A stretch of DNA of 64,000 nt from NCBI RefSeq assembly GCF_024362405.1, contig NZ_CP101454.1, forward strand, positions 3,472,001 through 3,536,000, in the 5' to 3' direction. The stretch's first letter is position 1, and the number at the start of each line of letters is the position of its first letter. A model generated the notes under the pieces. It ran no database searches. It had not been told where the DNA came from and saw nothing but the letters and a program-made list of their open reading frames with translations. The stretch comes from Halorarius litoreus (GTDB taxonomy: Archaea; Halobacteriota; Halobacteria; Halobacteriales; Haloarculaceae). Of the stretch, positions 25,435 to 32,963 are shown in pieces. Both the position numbers and the translations under genes were made by a program.

Positions 25435-26541
25435 TCAGGGTCGTCGGAACAGGGGTTGGTCCGCGACAACATTCCGTCCGCCGATCTCGAGCACTGTGAT
25501 GCGGGTCGCCTCGACGTCTTCGAGCATCGCTCCCCAGCCGCCGACCGTCACGGTCTCGTCCTCGTCTGTCAGAACGGTCATCGTCACCTGCCCCGAGAGT
25601 CGCTCGACGGGGTCTTCCGAGCCGGTGATGCCGCTGAACGCCGCCTGCTGGACGACCCCCGTCGTCGAGATCTCGTCCCCGGTGTCGACCTCGAACCCCT
25701 CGACGTGGACCCGGGGAGTCGCCCCGTCGTCGACGAGCGGCTGTAGATCCCGAACGCACTGCCGGATGTCGACGTAGCCGACGGGGAACGAGTCGCCGTA
25801 GTCGCTGTAGACGGTCTCCCAGTGTTCCCACAGGCAGGTGAGGAAGTACCAGTGGAACACGAACGTGTGCGTGCGGTCGTTCACCAGCACGCCGTACTGG
25901 TCGTGGGAGTTGGGGTGGTGCGAGAAGCAGGTCTTCTGCCGGTCGACGAGCGCGACGAACGGGGCGGGAAGCCGCCGATGGCGAACCTCGAGACACGCGC
26001 CCTCGAATTGGTCTGTGGGCAGCTCCGTGTCGTCGCCATCGGTGTGGATCGAGATGCGCGTCGAGACGCCGCGGTCGTGGGCTGCCGCGAGCTTCGGCCG
26101 CAATCGAGAGAAGTCCTCGGGCGTCAGCGACAGCTGAATCTGGTACTCGGCGTCCTCGATGAACGTCTCGGCCCGCTCGATGACGGTCTGGAACTGCGTG
26201 ACGATGCTCGTCCGGTTGCTCTCGAGTTCGGGTTGCTCCCACCGCTCCTCGACCTCTTCGGCCGCGGTTTCGAACCGGGTGGCCCGGTCACGGAGGTCCG
26301 ACAGCACCATCGCCGGGCTGTGTGCACGAGCGTGGAGCGACCCCATCTCGTAGGTCTCGATGTAGCCGTGCGACTCCAGCCCGTCGAGCACGTCGTAGAT
26401 GCGCGGTTTCGGCACGTCGCTCGCCTCGGCAATCTCGGTCGCGGAGGCCGCACCGAGGTCGAGCAGCGCCACGTAGGCCGCGGCCTGATACGGGGAGAGC
26501 CCTGCTGTCTCGAGCGTATTCGACAGCTCCGCGGTATCCAT
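25435..26541 (-). CDS. trmB: TrmB-family sugar-sensing transcriptional regulator
   Basis: A 368-residue regulator. Residues about 10-70 form a winged helix (LSPYQAAAYVALLDLGAASATEIAEASDV, then PKPRIYDVLDGLESHGYIE). A helical linker follows (about 80-115), then a sugar-binding TrmB C-terminal domain from about 115 to the end. In archaea these proteins bind sugars and repress or activate glycolytic, gluconeogenic and transporter genes. It sits in tandem upstream of the ABC operon with its own promoter: TTTAGATA (minus strand, near 26565) about 27 nt before the ATG. It may be the factor that reads the six TACT-N7-GAGTA elements in this window, the palindrome at the ABC promoter, or both. If it is only a local regulator, the global TrmB lies elsewhere. 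Confidence 0.85.
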   Translation of the reverse strand: MDTAELSNTLETAGLSPYQAAAYVALLDLGAASATEIAEASDVPKPRIYDVLDGLESHGYIETYEMGSLHARAHSPAMVLSDLRDRATRFETAAEEVEERWEQPELESNRTSIVTQFQTVIERAETFIEDAEYQIQLSLTPEDFSRLRPKLAAAHDRGVSTRISIHTDGDDTELPTDQFEGACLEVRHRRLPAPFVALVDRQKTCFSHHPNSHDQYGVLVNDRTHTFVFHWYFLTCLWEHWETVYSDYGDSFPVGYVDIRQCVRDLQPLVDDGATPRVHVEGFEVDTGDEISTTGVVQQAAFSGITGSEDPVERLSGQVTMTVLTDEDETVTVGGWGAMLEDVEATRITVLEIGGRNVVADQPLFRRP

Positions 26542-26578
26542 AACCCGGAGACGGGCCGGACCTATCTAAAGGCTCGCC

Positions 26579-27556
26579 TCAGGTGTCCTTGTTCGGCGCC
26601 GGCCACCGGGGCGTGATAGGTGCCTCGATGCGCTCGACCTGGTCGTCGGTGAGCGAGACGTCGAGTGCCCCGAGGTTGTCCTCCAGGTGAGCCATCGTCC
26701 GTGGCCCGATGATGGGCGCGTCGACCACTGGCTTGTGGAGCAGCCACGCGAGACTCACCTGCGCGGGCGTCGCCCCCACCTCGTCGGCCACGTCGCGGAT
26801 AGCGTCGAGCACCTGCCAGTTCTCCTCGGTGAACCGCGCCTTCGTGTAATCGTCAGTCGCGGCCCGGCCGGACTCCGGCTCGCTGTCGCGGTCGTACTTC
26901 CCCGCGAGGAACCCACCAGCGAGCGGTGACCACGGGATGACACCCACGTTCTCGGCCTCGCACGCCGGGAGGACGTTCGCCTCCTCGTGGCGGTCGACGG
27001 CGTTGTACTCCGGCTGCATGGAGACGAACCGCTCGTGGTTCTCGGCGTCGGCCTGATACAGCGCCTTCGTGAACTTCCACGCGGGCATCGTGCTCGCGCC
27101 GACGTAGCGGACCAGCCCCTCGTCGACGAGATAGTCGAGGGCTGCGAGGGTCTCCGAGAGGAGCGTGTCGTCGTCGTAGCGGTGAATCTGGTAGAGGTCG
27201 ATGTAGTCGAGGCCGAGGCGGTCGAGCGAGGCGTGACACTGGTCGACGATGTGCTTTCGGGAGAGGCCCGACTGGTTCGGCCCGGCGCCCATCGGATTGT
27301 ACACCTTGGTCCCGACCACTAGCTCCGACCGGTCACGGTCGGCGATGGCGTCGCCGACGATCTCCTCGCTCTCGCCACGCGAGTAGACGTTCGCGGTGTC
27401 GAGGAAGTTGATGCCGGCGTCCATCGCGGCGTCGAGAATCTCGTGGCTCGTCGCCTCGTCACCGATCATCCACGGCAACCCGCTGCCGAAGTTCATACAG
27501 CCGAGACAGAGGCGCGAGATCTCGAGGCCGGTCGAACCGAGCCGCGTGTATTCCAT
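26579..27556 (-). CDS. Aldo/keto reductase
   Basis: A protein of about 325 residues with the aldo/keto reductase TIM barrel. MEYTRLGSTGLEISRLCLGCMNFGS is the N-terminal strand. NFLDTANVYSRGESEE carries the catalytic Asp and Tyr, VVGTKVY the Lys, and YIDLYQIHRYD the His. It should reduce aldehydes or ketones, including sugars or methylglyoxal, with NAD(P)H. Methylglyoxal synthase lies 1 kb away, which makes detoxification an attractive but unproven role. A C-terminal IIGPRTMAHLEDNLGAL segment contacts the cofactor. An alternative ATG lies three codons upstream (27565); 27556 was preferred because the CAAAAG TATA candidate (27583-27588) is then at about -29. It is read in the same direction as trmB but from the other side of that gene's promoter. 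Confidence 0.88.
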   Translation of the reverse strand: MEYTRLGSTGLEISRLCLGCMNFGSGLPWMIGDEATSHEILDAAMDAGINFLDTANVYSRGESEEIVGDAIADRDRSELVVGTKVYNPMGAGPNQSGLSRKHIVDQCHASLDRLGLDYIDLYQIHRYDDDTLLSETLAALDYLVDEGLVRYVGASTMPAWKFTKALYQADAENHERFVSMQPEYNAVDRHEEANVLPACEAENVGVIPWSPLAGGFLAGKYDRDSEPESGRAATDDYTKARFTEENWQVLDAIRDVADEVGATPAQVSLAWLLHKPVVDAPIIGPRTMAHLEDNLGALDVSLTDDQVERIEAPITPRWPAPNKDT

Positions 27557-27640
27557 ATCGGGCATGGTTGCTCTTCGACACACCACGGCAAAAGTCCTCG
27601 CGGCGGAAGCCTGATTGCTGTCGCTCCGTTACGAGGTTCC

Positions 27641-28537
27641 ATGTCGTCGCTCGACGCCGTCCGTCGCCCCGAACACACCGGGGAGATGCGCTGCTGGCCG
27701 TGTACCGTCGTGAATCTCCTCGTCGTGGGGGCGCTCGCACTCGTCGTCGGCCGCCGCCGCAAGGGGGTCGGGCTCGCCGTCGCCGCGGTCGGCCTCACGC
27801 TCGTCGCGCTCCGGGGATACGTCGTTCCCTACACCCCGCAGTTCGCGCCGAAACTCGTTGCGGCGTCGCCGCTGCCAGACGAGTGGTTCCACATGGAATC
27901 GGCAACCGCGACCCCACCTGTCGACGCGGTTGCCGACGAAGCGGAAGCCGGAGACGACACACCCGACCTCGACCCGGACGCCGAGCGCGACGCGGAGACG
28001 GGGCTCGCGGGCGACGAGCCCGACGGCGAGGAGCTGCTGGCGACGCTGGTCGAGGTGGGAGCAGTCACGCTCGACGGCGAGGACGTGCGGCTCGACCCCG
28101 AGTTCGAGACCGCCTGGTACGACGCCATGGAACCGCTCGCCGACCTCGACACCGAGGCACTCACCGAGGAAGTGCTCTCGGTGGCGCACGCGAAGGACGG
28201 CTTCGTCTTCGACGGCGACATGGACGACCACGAGTGGGTGGTGCTCACCGACGGCAGCGGGAGCTTCCAGGGACGCACGTGGCTCTCGCGCCCCGTCGCA
28301 ATCGCCGAGACTGCTGCGGTGCATGCCCTCGACGAGTACGTGACGGAAGCGGCGACCCGGCGTGCTGCGGCCGGGCCGCTCCGGATGTTCCTACAGACCT
28401 GTCCCGACTGTGGGACAGAGCTCCGCGAGGAGTCCGCCGCGTCGTGCTGTGGCGGCTACAACGGCCCGTCGGAGGTTCCCCCGATGGTGCTCGCTTGCCC
28501 CGACTGCCGCCAGCGGCTCTACACCTTCGACGACTAG
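27641..28537 (+). CDS. Unrecognised membrane protein with C-terminal zinc ribbon
   Basis: A 298-residue protein that I do not recognise. Two hydrophobic segments near residues 24-60 ([17 protein letters not shown] and [17 protein letters not shown]) flank a short basic loop and anchor it in the membrane. An acidic linker (about 90-130) leads to a soluble domain. The C-terminus has paired cysteines, [17 protein letters not shown] then [13 protein letters not shown], consistent with a zinc ribbon. Cys residues also precede the first helix (MRCWPC). The ATG at 27641 was chosen because upstream in-frame sequence overlaps the aldo/keto reductase promoter. Its stop interlocks with that of mgsA at a CTAG. 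Confidence 0.7.
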   Translation: MSSLDAVRRPEHTGEMRCWPCTVVNLLVVGALALVVGRRRKGVGLAVAAVGLTLVALRGYVVPYTPQFAPKLVAASPLPDEWFHMESATATPPVDAVADEAEAGDDTPDLDPDAERDAETGLAGDEPDGEELLATLVEVGAVTLDGEDVRLDPEFETAWYDAMEPLADLDTEALTEEVLSVAHAKDGFVFDGDMDDHEWVVLTDGSGSFQGRTWLSRPVAIAETAAVHALDEYVTEAATRRAAAGPLRMFLQTCPDCGTELREESAASCCGGYNGPSEVPPMVLACPDCRQRLYTFDD

Positions 28538-28905
28538 CTGCCCGAGCGCTCGCCCGCGAGCAGGTGTTCTGCGCTCGCGAGATTCGTCGCGAGCGGCACG
28601 TTGTGAACGTCACAGATTCTGAGCAGCGCTGAGATGTCGGGCTCGTGCGGCTGGGCGGTCAGCGGGTCGCGCAGGAAGACGATGGCGTCACACGTGCCGT
28701 CGGCGACCTCGGCGCCGATCTGGAGGTCACCGCCGTGCGGGCCCGACTGCTTGCGCTCGACGTCGAGTCCGGTCGCCTCCTGCAATCGGTGTCCAGTCGT
28801 CCCCGTCGCGAGCAGTTCGAAGCCGGCGAGTGTCTCGCGATGGCGGTCGGCGAACGCGACGAGGTCGTCTTTCTTCTCGTCGTGAGCGATGAGTGCGAGT
28901 CGCAT
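28534..28905 (-). CDS. mgsA: Methylglyoxal synthase
   Basis: A 123-residue single-domain enzyme that converts DHAP to methylglyoxal and phosphate. Family motifs are present: [15 protein letters not shown] at the N-terminus, [11 protein letters not shown], the phosphate loop [14 protein letters not shown], and [33 protein letters not shown]. The length fits the family (bacterial enzymes are about 150). Glycerol catabolism genes that make DHAP lie 2-9 kb to the right. It is divergent from the ROK kinase gene, with a TrmB-type near-match in the shared promoter, and its stop overlaps that of the zinc-ribbon protein. Confidence 0.92.
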   Translation of the reverse strand: MRLALIAHDEKKDDLVAFADRHRETLAGFELLATGTTGHRLQEATGLDVERKQSGPHGGDLQIGAEVADGTCDAIVFLRDPLTAQPHEPDISALLRICDVHNVPLATNLASAEHLLAGERSGS

Positions 28906-28947
28906 GAAACCTCTGCGTCGACCGGACAGGAAAGCGTTCGGGCAGAG

Positions 28948-28963
28948 TACTCGGACGCGAGTG
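28948..28963 (+). promoter_or_regulatory. TrmB-type site between mgsA and the ROK kinase
   Basis: tactcggacgcgagtg: TACT-N7-GAGTG, one mismatch to consensus. It lies 41-56 nt before the kinase ATG at 29004, just upstream of a TATA-like GTTAAG (28974-28979), the same geometry as at the amylase, gapN-like, uspA and ppc promoters. It could also affect mgsA (ATG at 28905) on the other strand. Confidence 0.5.
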
Positions 28964-29003
28964 AATCTATGCTGTTAAGTGGTGGCCGGTCCGTGCCCCT
29001 GGT

Positions 29004-29972
29004 ATGTACGCCGGTGTGGACCTCGGGGCCACGAACATCCGGGCGGTCGTCGCCGACAACGACGGCACCATCGTCGGCAACGACCGCCGGGGAACGCCCA
29101 CCGGGCCGACCGGCATCGCAGTGACCGAGGCGGTGTTGACCGCCCTGCGAACGGCCTGCGAGGACGCGCACGCGGACCCCGCCGACATCCGCGCGGTCGG
29201 TATCGCCTCCATCGGGCCGCTCGACCTCGCGGTGGGTGCGGTCGAGAACCCCGCGAACCTCCCCGACGCCATCGACTCGATTCCGCTCACCGGCCCCATC
29301 GAGAACCTCGTCGACTCCGAGCAGGTGTACCTCCACAACGACACCAACGCGGGCGTCATCGGCGAGCGGTTCCACAGCGACCGCAACCCCGACGACATGG
29401 CGTATCTCACCATCTCCTCAGGGATCGGTGCCGGCGTCTGTGTCGACGGCAACGTCCTCTCGGGGTGGGACGGCAACGCCGGCGAAGTGGGCCACATGAC
29501 GCTCGACCCCGAGGGCATCATGCGCTGTGGCTGTGGCAAGGACGGCCACTGGGAGGCGTACTGCTCGGGGAACAACATCCCTCGGTACGCCGAGTATCTC
29601 CACGACGACGACCCGGTCGACACCGCCCTCCCGCTCGACGACTCCGACTTCTCCGCCGCCGACGTGTTCGAGTACGCCGACCACGACGAGTTCGCGGCCC
29701 ACGTCGTCGGCCAGCTCGCGCACTGGAACGCGATGGGCGTCGCGAACCTCGTGCACGCGTACGCACCGCTCGTCATCTACGTCGGCGGCGCCGTCGCGCT
29801 CCACAACACCGACCAGGTCCTCGACCCCATCCGGGCGAAGCTCCCCGACATGGTGATGGCGAACGTCCCAGACGTCCAGTTGACGACGATGGGCGACGAC
29901 GTGGTCGTCAGGGGCGCGCTCGCGAGCGCGATGACCGGTGGGACCGGCGACCGCTCGCGAATGCGACGATGA
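29004..29972 (+). CDS. ROK-family sugar kinase (glucokinase-like)
   Basis: A 322-residue ROK kinase. The N-terminal ATP loop is YAGVDLGATNIRAVV. LHNDTNAGVIGERF carries the catalytic Asp. The zinc-binding ROK signature is GEVGHMTLDPEGIMRCGCGKDGHWEAYCSG, with its His and Cys ligands. Glucose is the default guess, though haloarchaea mainly oxidise unphosphorylated glucose, so N-acetylhexosamine or another sugar is possible. The C-terminal codons (GGTGDRSRMRR) are duplicated in part just after the stop. The start MYAGVDLGATN is unambiguous and leaderless. Confidence 0.85.
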   Translation: MYAGVDLGATNIRAVVADNDGTIVGNDRRGTPTGPTGIAVTEAVLTALRTACEDAHADPADIRAVGIASIGPLDLAVGAVENPANLPDAIDSIPLTGPIENLVDSEQVYLHNDTNAGVIGERFHSDRNPDDMAYLTISSGIGAGVCVDGNVLSGWDGNAGEVGHMTLDPEGIMRCGCGKDGHWEAYCSGNNIPRYAEYLHDDDPVDTALPLDDSDFSAADVFEYADHDEFAAHVVGQLAHWNAMGVANLVHAYAPLVIYVGGAVALHNTDQVLDPIRAKLPDMVMANVPDVQLTTMGDDVVVRGALASAMTGGTGDRSRMRR

Positions 29973-30024
29973 GCGGCTCCGGCGGGCCCACCGCTGGAGG
30001 GACCGGCGACCGCTCGCGAATGCG
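29940..30024 (+). repeat. Direct repeat duplicating the 3' end of the ROK kinase gene
   Basis: The 26-base stretch at 29940-29965 recurs without change at 29999-30024, 59 bases later. The first copy encodes the kinase tail TGDRSRM; the second lies after the stop codon. This looks like a small recent tandem duplication in which the first copy carries the functional stop. Confidence 0.75.
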
Positions 30025-30046
30025 GCGGTAGCCTCCTGCGCTGAAC

Positions 30047-31198
30047 TCACGGTTCACTGTCGTACAGCCGCCGAAACACGCGCGTCGGGAATCGCGGTTC
30101 CAGGCGGCTCGGTGGACGGCCCGCCCCGCCACGCGACTCGCCGGGGACGCGCTCGACGACACCGACCTCCGCGAGTTCGTAACAGAACCGCTTGACGGTG
30201 CTCGCCGACAGGTCGACCTCGCGGGCGATGGCGTCGCTCGCGTCGGCGATGCTCTCGACGCCGTCGAGGTCGACCAGCGCACGGAGCACAGCCTGTCGGC
30301 GTCGCGGAAGTGCCATCACGCGACCGAGCGGGACCGACGGTCGCGGCACGGCCTCCATCCCCGCGTCGAGGGCGCGGTCGTGGATGCGCCCGTGGCCGGC
30401 GACGGCAGCCTGGTCGGCTGCACCGAACAGCGCCGCGAGGCCGTCGTGGGCGTCACCCTCAGCCCACCGGACGGTACGCCGGAGCTGTTCGCGGTCGAGT
30501 GCGTCGCGGGCGATGCCTGCCGACGCGCGTTCGGTCAGGACGTCGAGCAGTGCCGACCGCTCGTAGCGACCGACGGCGAATCGTTCGGGCGGGAGCACGC
30601 CGAGGGATTCGGGAGCGGTCCGGCCGATTGCGAGCCAGGCGAGCGCCTCGAAGTCGAGGGCCTCGGAGACGCGTTCAAGCGACGGCGTCCCGGATTCACC
30701 GACGTGGTCGACGGCGACGACCGCCCGGCTCGATGGACTGGAGAGCGCGTCGTCGAGGCGTTGCCGGAGGCGGTCGGTGCCGACCCCATCGTTGGGGACC
30801 GGTTCCTCCACGACGCCGTCGAGAACGGCCCGCACGAGCGCGAACTGGCTCGTGGCGTGGCGGGCGTCCACGTAGACGAAGACGGGGGCCGACCGCGGTT
30901 GCGCACGGGTGGTGGTGAGGATGGCAGGGCTCGTCGGACCGACGAGCCGGGCGAGGTGGTCGAACAGCGCCGTGACGACGGCCGATTTGCCTGCGCCGCC
31001 GGGCCCGTGTAGGTAGCCGTTCGGGGGGAGTCGACCGGCGAACGCCGGGTCGAGATGGTCGAGCAGGCGTTCGAGCAGCGGTCCGCGACCCACCGGCTCG
31101 TCGAGGTGGGTGACGGGGCTGATGGCGTCGTAGTCGATGACGACCGGCGTCTCGTCGGCCGTCCGCTGTCGGCGACGTATCCGGTCTGCGAGGTCCAT
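30047..31198 (-). CDS. Orc1/Cdc6-like AAA ATPase with winged helix, downstream of glpK
   Basis: A 383-residue protein with the layout of archaeal Orc1/Cdc6. The N-terminal region (DEPVGRGPLLERLLDHLDPAF) precedes an AAA+ ATPase with Walker A GPGGAGKS (65-72) and Walker B VVAVDH (160-165). A lid region follows, then a winged helix from about 290 (LPRRRQAVLRALVDLDG, LSASTVKRFCYELAEVGVVERV). Walker A differs from the GKTGTGKT typical of replication initiators, and Walker B has DH rather than DE. No origin-like repeats were seen nearby. It begins directly after the glpK stop with no gap, so it is in the glycerol kinase operon. A transcriptional or sensory role is more likely than replication (inference). 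Confidence 0.75.
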   Translation of the reverse strand: MDLADRIRRRQRTADETPVVIDYDAISPVTHLDEPVGRGPLLERLLDHLDPAFAGRLPPNGYLHGPGGAGKSAVVTALFDHLARLVGPTSPAILTTTRAQPRSAPVFVYVDARHATSQFALVRAVLDGVVEEPVPNDGVGTDRLRQRLDDALSSPSSRAVVAVDHVGESGTPSLERVSEALDFEALAWLAIGRTAPESLGVLPPERFAVGRYERSALLDVLTERASAGIARDALDREQLRRTVRWAEGDAHDGLAALFGAADQAAVAGHGRIHDRALDAGMEAVPRPSVPLGRVMALPRRRQAVLRALVDLDGVESIADASDAIAREVDLSASTVKRFCYELAEVGVVERVPGESRGGAGRPPSRLEPRFPTRVFRRLYDSEP

Positions 31199-32731
31199 CT
31201 ACTCCCGTGCCCAGTCGAGCGAGCGCTCGACCGCCTCGTGCCAGCGGTCGTACCGGGCGTCGGCGGCAGCAGGGTCCATCTCGGGGACGAACTCCCGGTC
31301 GACCTGCCAGTTCGCTCGGAGCTCGTCGAGCCCCGCCCAGTAGTCGACCGCGAGCCCGGCCGCGTACGCCGCGCCGAGGGCCGTCGTCTCGTCGACCTTC
31401 GGGCGGACGATGTCCGTCCCGATGACGTCGGCCTGCAGCTGACAGAGGAAGTTGTTCTTGACCGCACCGCCGTCGACGCGCAGCGAGCGCATCTCGATGC
31501 CGGAGTCCGCCTCCATCGCCTCGGCCACGTCGCGCGTCTGGTAGGCGATGGCTTCGAGGGTCGCGCGGACGATGTGTTCACGGCCGGTTCCGCGGGTCAT
31601 CCCGACGATGGTACCGCGGGCGCGGCCGTCCCAGTGGGGGGCGCCGAGGCCGGTGAACGCCGGGACGACGTAGACGCCATCGGTGGAGTCGACCGAACGG
31701 GCGAGTTCCTCGGTCTCGGCGGGGTCGTCGATAAGCGAGACGTCCTGGAGCCACTCGATCGCGGCGCCGGTGACGAAGATGGAGCCTTCGAGCGCGTACT
31801 GCACCGGCTCGCCCGACCGCTGGAAGCCGACGGTCGTGAGCAGGCCGTGCTCGCTCTCGACGGCGTCGGTGCCGGTGTTCATCAGGAAGAACGACCCCGT
31901 CCCGTAGGTGTTCTTCCCGTCGCCCTCGTCGAAGCAGGTCTGGCCGAAGAGGGCGGCCTGCTGGTCGCCGAGTGCGCCGGCGACCGGGACCTCGGCGCCG
32001 AGGAAGCCGTCGGCGTCGGTGGTGCCGTAGTGGTCGTCGTCGCTGGAGGGGCGGACCTCGGGGAGCAGCGTCTCGGGGACGCCGAACTCCTCGAGCAGGT
32101 CGTCGTCCCACTCGAGGGCGTGGATGTCGAACAGCATCGTCCGCGAGGCGTTCGTGACGTCGGTGACGTGCGCGCCGGTGAGCTTGTAGGTGAGCCACGC
32201 GTCGATGGTCCCGACCATGAGTTCGCCGGCTTCAGCGCGGTCCCGGATGTCCTCGGGGCGGGTCCGCTGGAGCTTGATGGGGTCCGTGTTCTCCAGGAGC
32301 CACTCGATCTTCGTCGCCGAGAAGTAGGCGTCGGGCTCCAGGCCAGTCGTCTCGCGGATCCAGTCGGCTTTCTCCTCGGCCTCCAGCTGCTCGATGCGGT
32401 CGGTCGTCCGGCGGTCCTGCCAGACGAGCGCGTTGTGGACGGGCTCGCCCGTCGCAGCGTCCCACAGTACGGTCGTCTCGCGCTGGTTGGTGATGCCGAG
32501 CGCCGCAAGCTGGTCGGCGTCGATGCCGGCCTCGGAGAGCGCGCGGGTCACGACGGCCTTCGTGTTCTCCCAGATCTCCATCGGGTCGTGTTCGACCCAG
32601 CCCGGTTCCGGATAGTGCTGTTCGTGGGTCTCGTAGGCGTTCGCGACGACCTGCCCGCCGTGGTCGAACACCATGAACCGCGTCCCGGTCGTCCCCTGGT
32701 CTATCGCGCCGACGTAGCTGTCCCCTGTCAT
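31199..32731 (-). CDS. glpK: Glycerol kinase
   Basis: A 510-residue FGGY-family kinase phosphorylating glycerol to glycerol-3-phosphate. The N-terminus MTGDSYVGAIDQGTTGTRFMVFDHGG holds the phosphate-1 motif, YPEPGWVEHDPMEIW is the conserved substrate segment, and AALGITNQRETT and GTGSFFLMNTG are typical of GlpK. The phosphate-2/adenosine region (RSLRVDGGAVKNNFLCQLQADV) is also present. The length matches bacterial GlpK (about 500). It is divergent from glpABC, the natural next step. The TATA candidate on the minus strand is GTAAAGAAT near 32758. Confidence 0.96.
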   Translation of the reverse strand: MTGDSYVGAIDQGTTGTRFMVFDHGGQVVANAYETHEQHYPEPGWVEHDPMEIWENTKAVVTRALSEAGIDADQLAALGITNQRETTVLWDAATGEPVHNALVWQDRRTTDRIEQLEAEEKADWIRETTGLEPDAYFSATKIEWLLENTDPIKLQRTRPEDIRDRAEAGELMVGTIDAWLTYKLTGAHVTDVTNASRTMLFDIHALEWDDDLLEEFGVPETLLPEVRPSSDDDHYGTTDADGFLGAEVPVAGALGDQQAALFGQTCFDEGDGKNTYGTGSFFLMNTGTDAVESEHGLLTTVGFQRSGEPVQYALEGSIFVTGAAIEWLQDVSLIDDPAETEELARSVDSTDGVYVVPAFTGLGAPHWDGRARGTIVGMTRGTGREHIVRATLEAIAYQTRDVAEAMEADSGIEMRSLRVDGGAVKNNFLCQLQADVIGTDIVRPKVDETTALGAAYAAGLAVDYWAGLDELRANWQVDREFVPEMDPAAADARYDRWHEAVERSLDWARE

Positions 32732-32963
32732 CGAAAGTCACCTGACCGACCACGAATTCTTTACTGGTGGTCTAGTCTCGCTCGGCACATCTACGGACAG
32801 TCAGTTAACTCTTGGGTGACGTGTGACCGAATTGTCCCACAGAGCCACCAGATTCGGCAGTTTGTATCGAGACGGGTCGAGACAGGCCACCACAAATCGT
32901 TACTGCTGGTCGTCGGGCGACGATACATCCAAGTGGGAGCGCGCCGCAGTTCGGGACGACCGA
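32732..32963. promoter_or_regulatory. glpK-glpA divergent intergenic region (232 nt)
   Basis: It separates the divergent glycerol kinase and glycerol-3-phosphate dehydrogenase genes and must hold both promoters. A TATA-like GTAAAGAAT for glpK lies near 32758. A short palindrome AGTTAACT is at 32803-32810, and a GATACAT element near 32924 is the best candidate for glpA. No convincing match to the TACT-N7-GAGTA element is present, so glycerol uptake genes seem to be under a different regulator. Confidence 0.5.

Noticed and set aside
32762-32777. TACT-N7-TAGTC near the glpK start, resembling the TrmB-type element.
   Set aside because: Two mismatches in the second half, and the position overlaps the TATA candidate; this is too weak to include among the sites.
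32826-32857. CCGAAT and ATTCGG half-repeats in the glpK-glpA gap.
   Set aside because: The arms are only six bases and about 20 nt apart, so this is likely chance.
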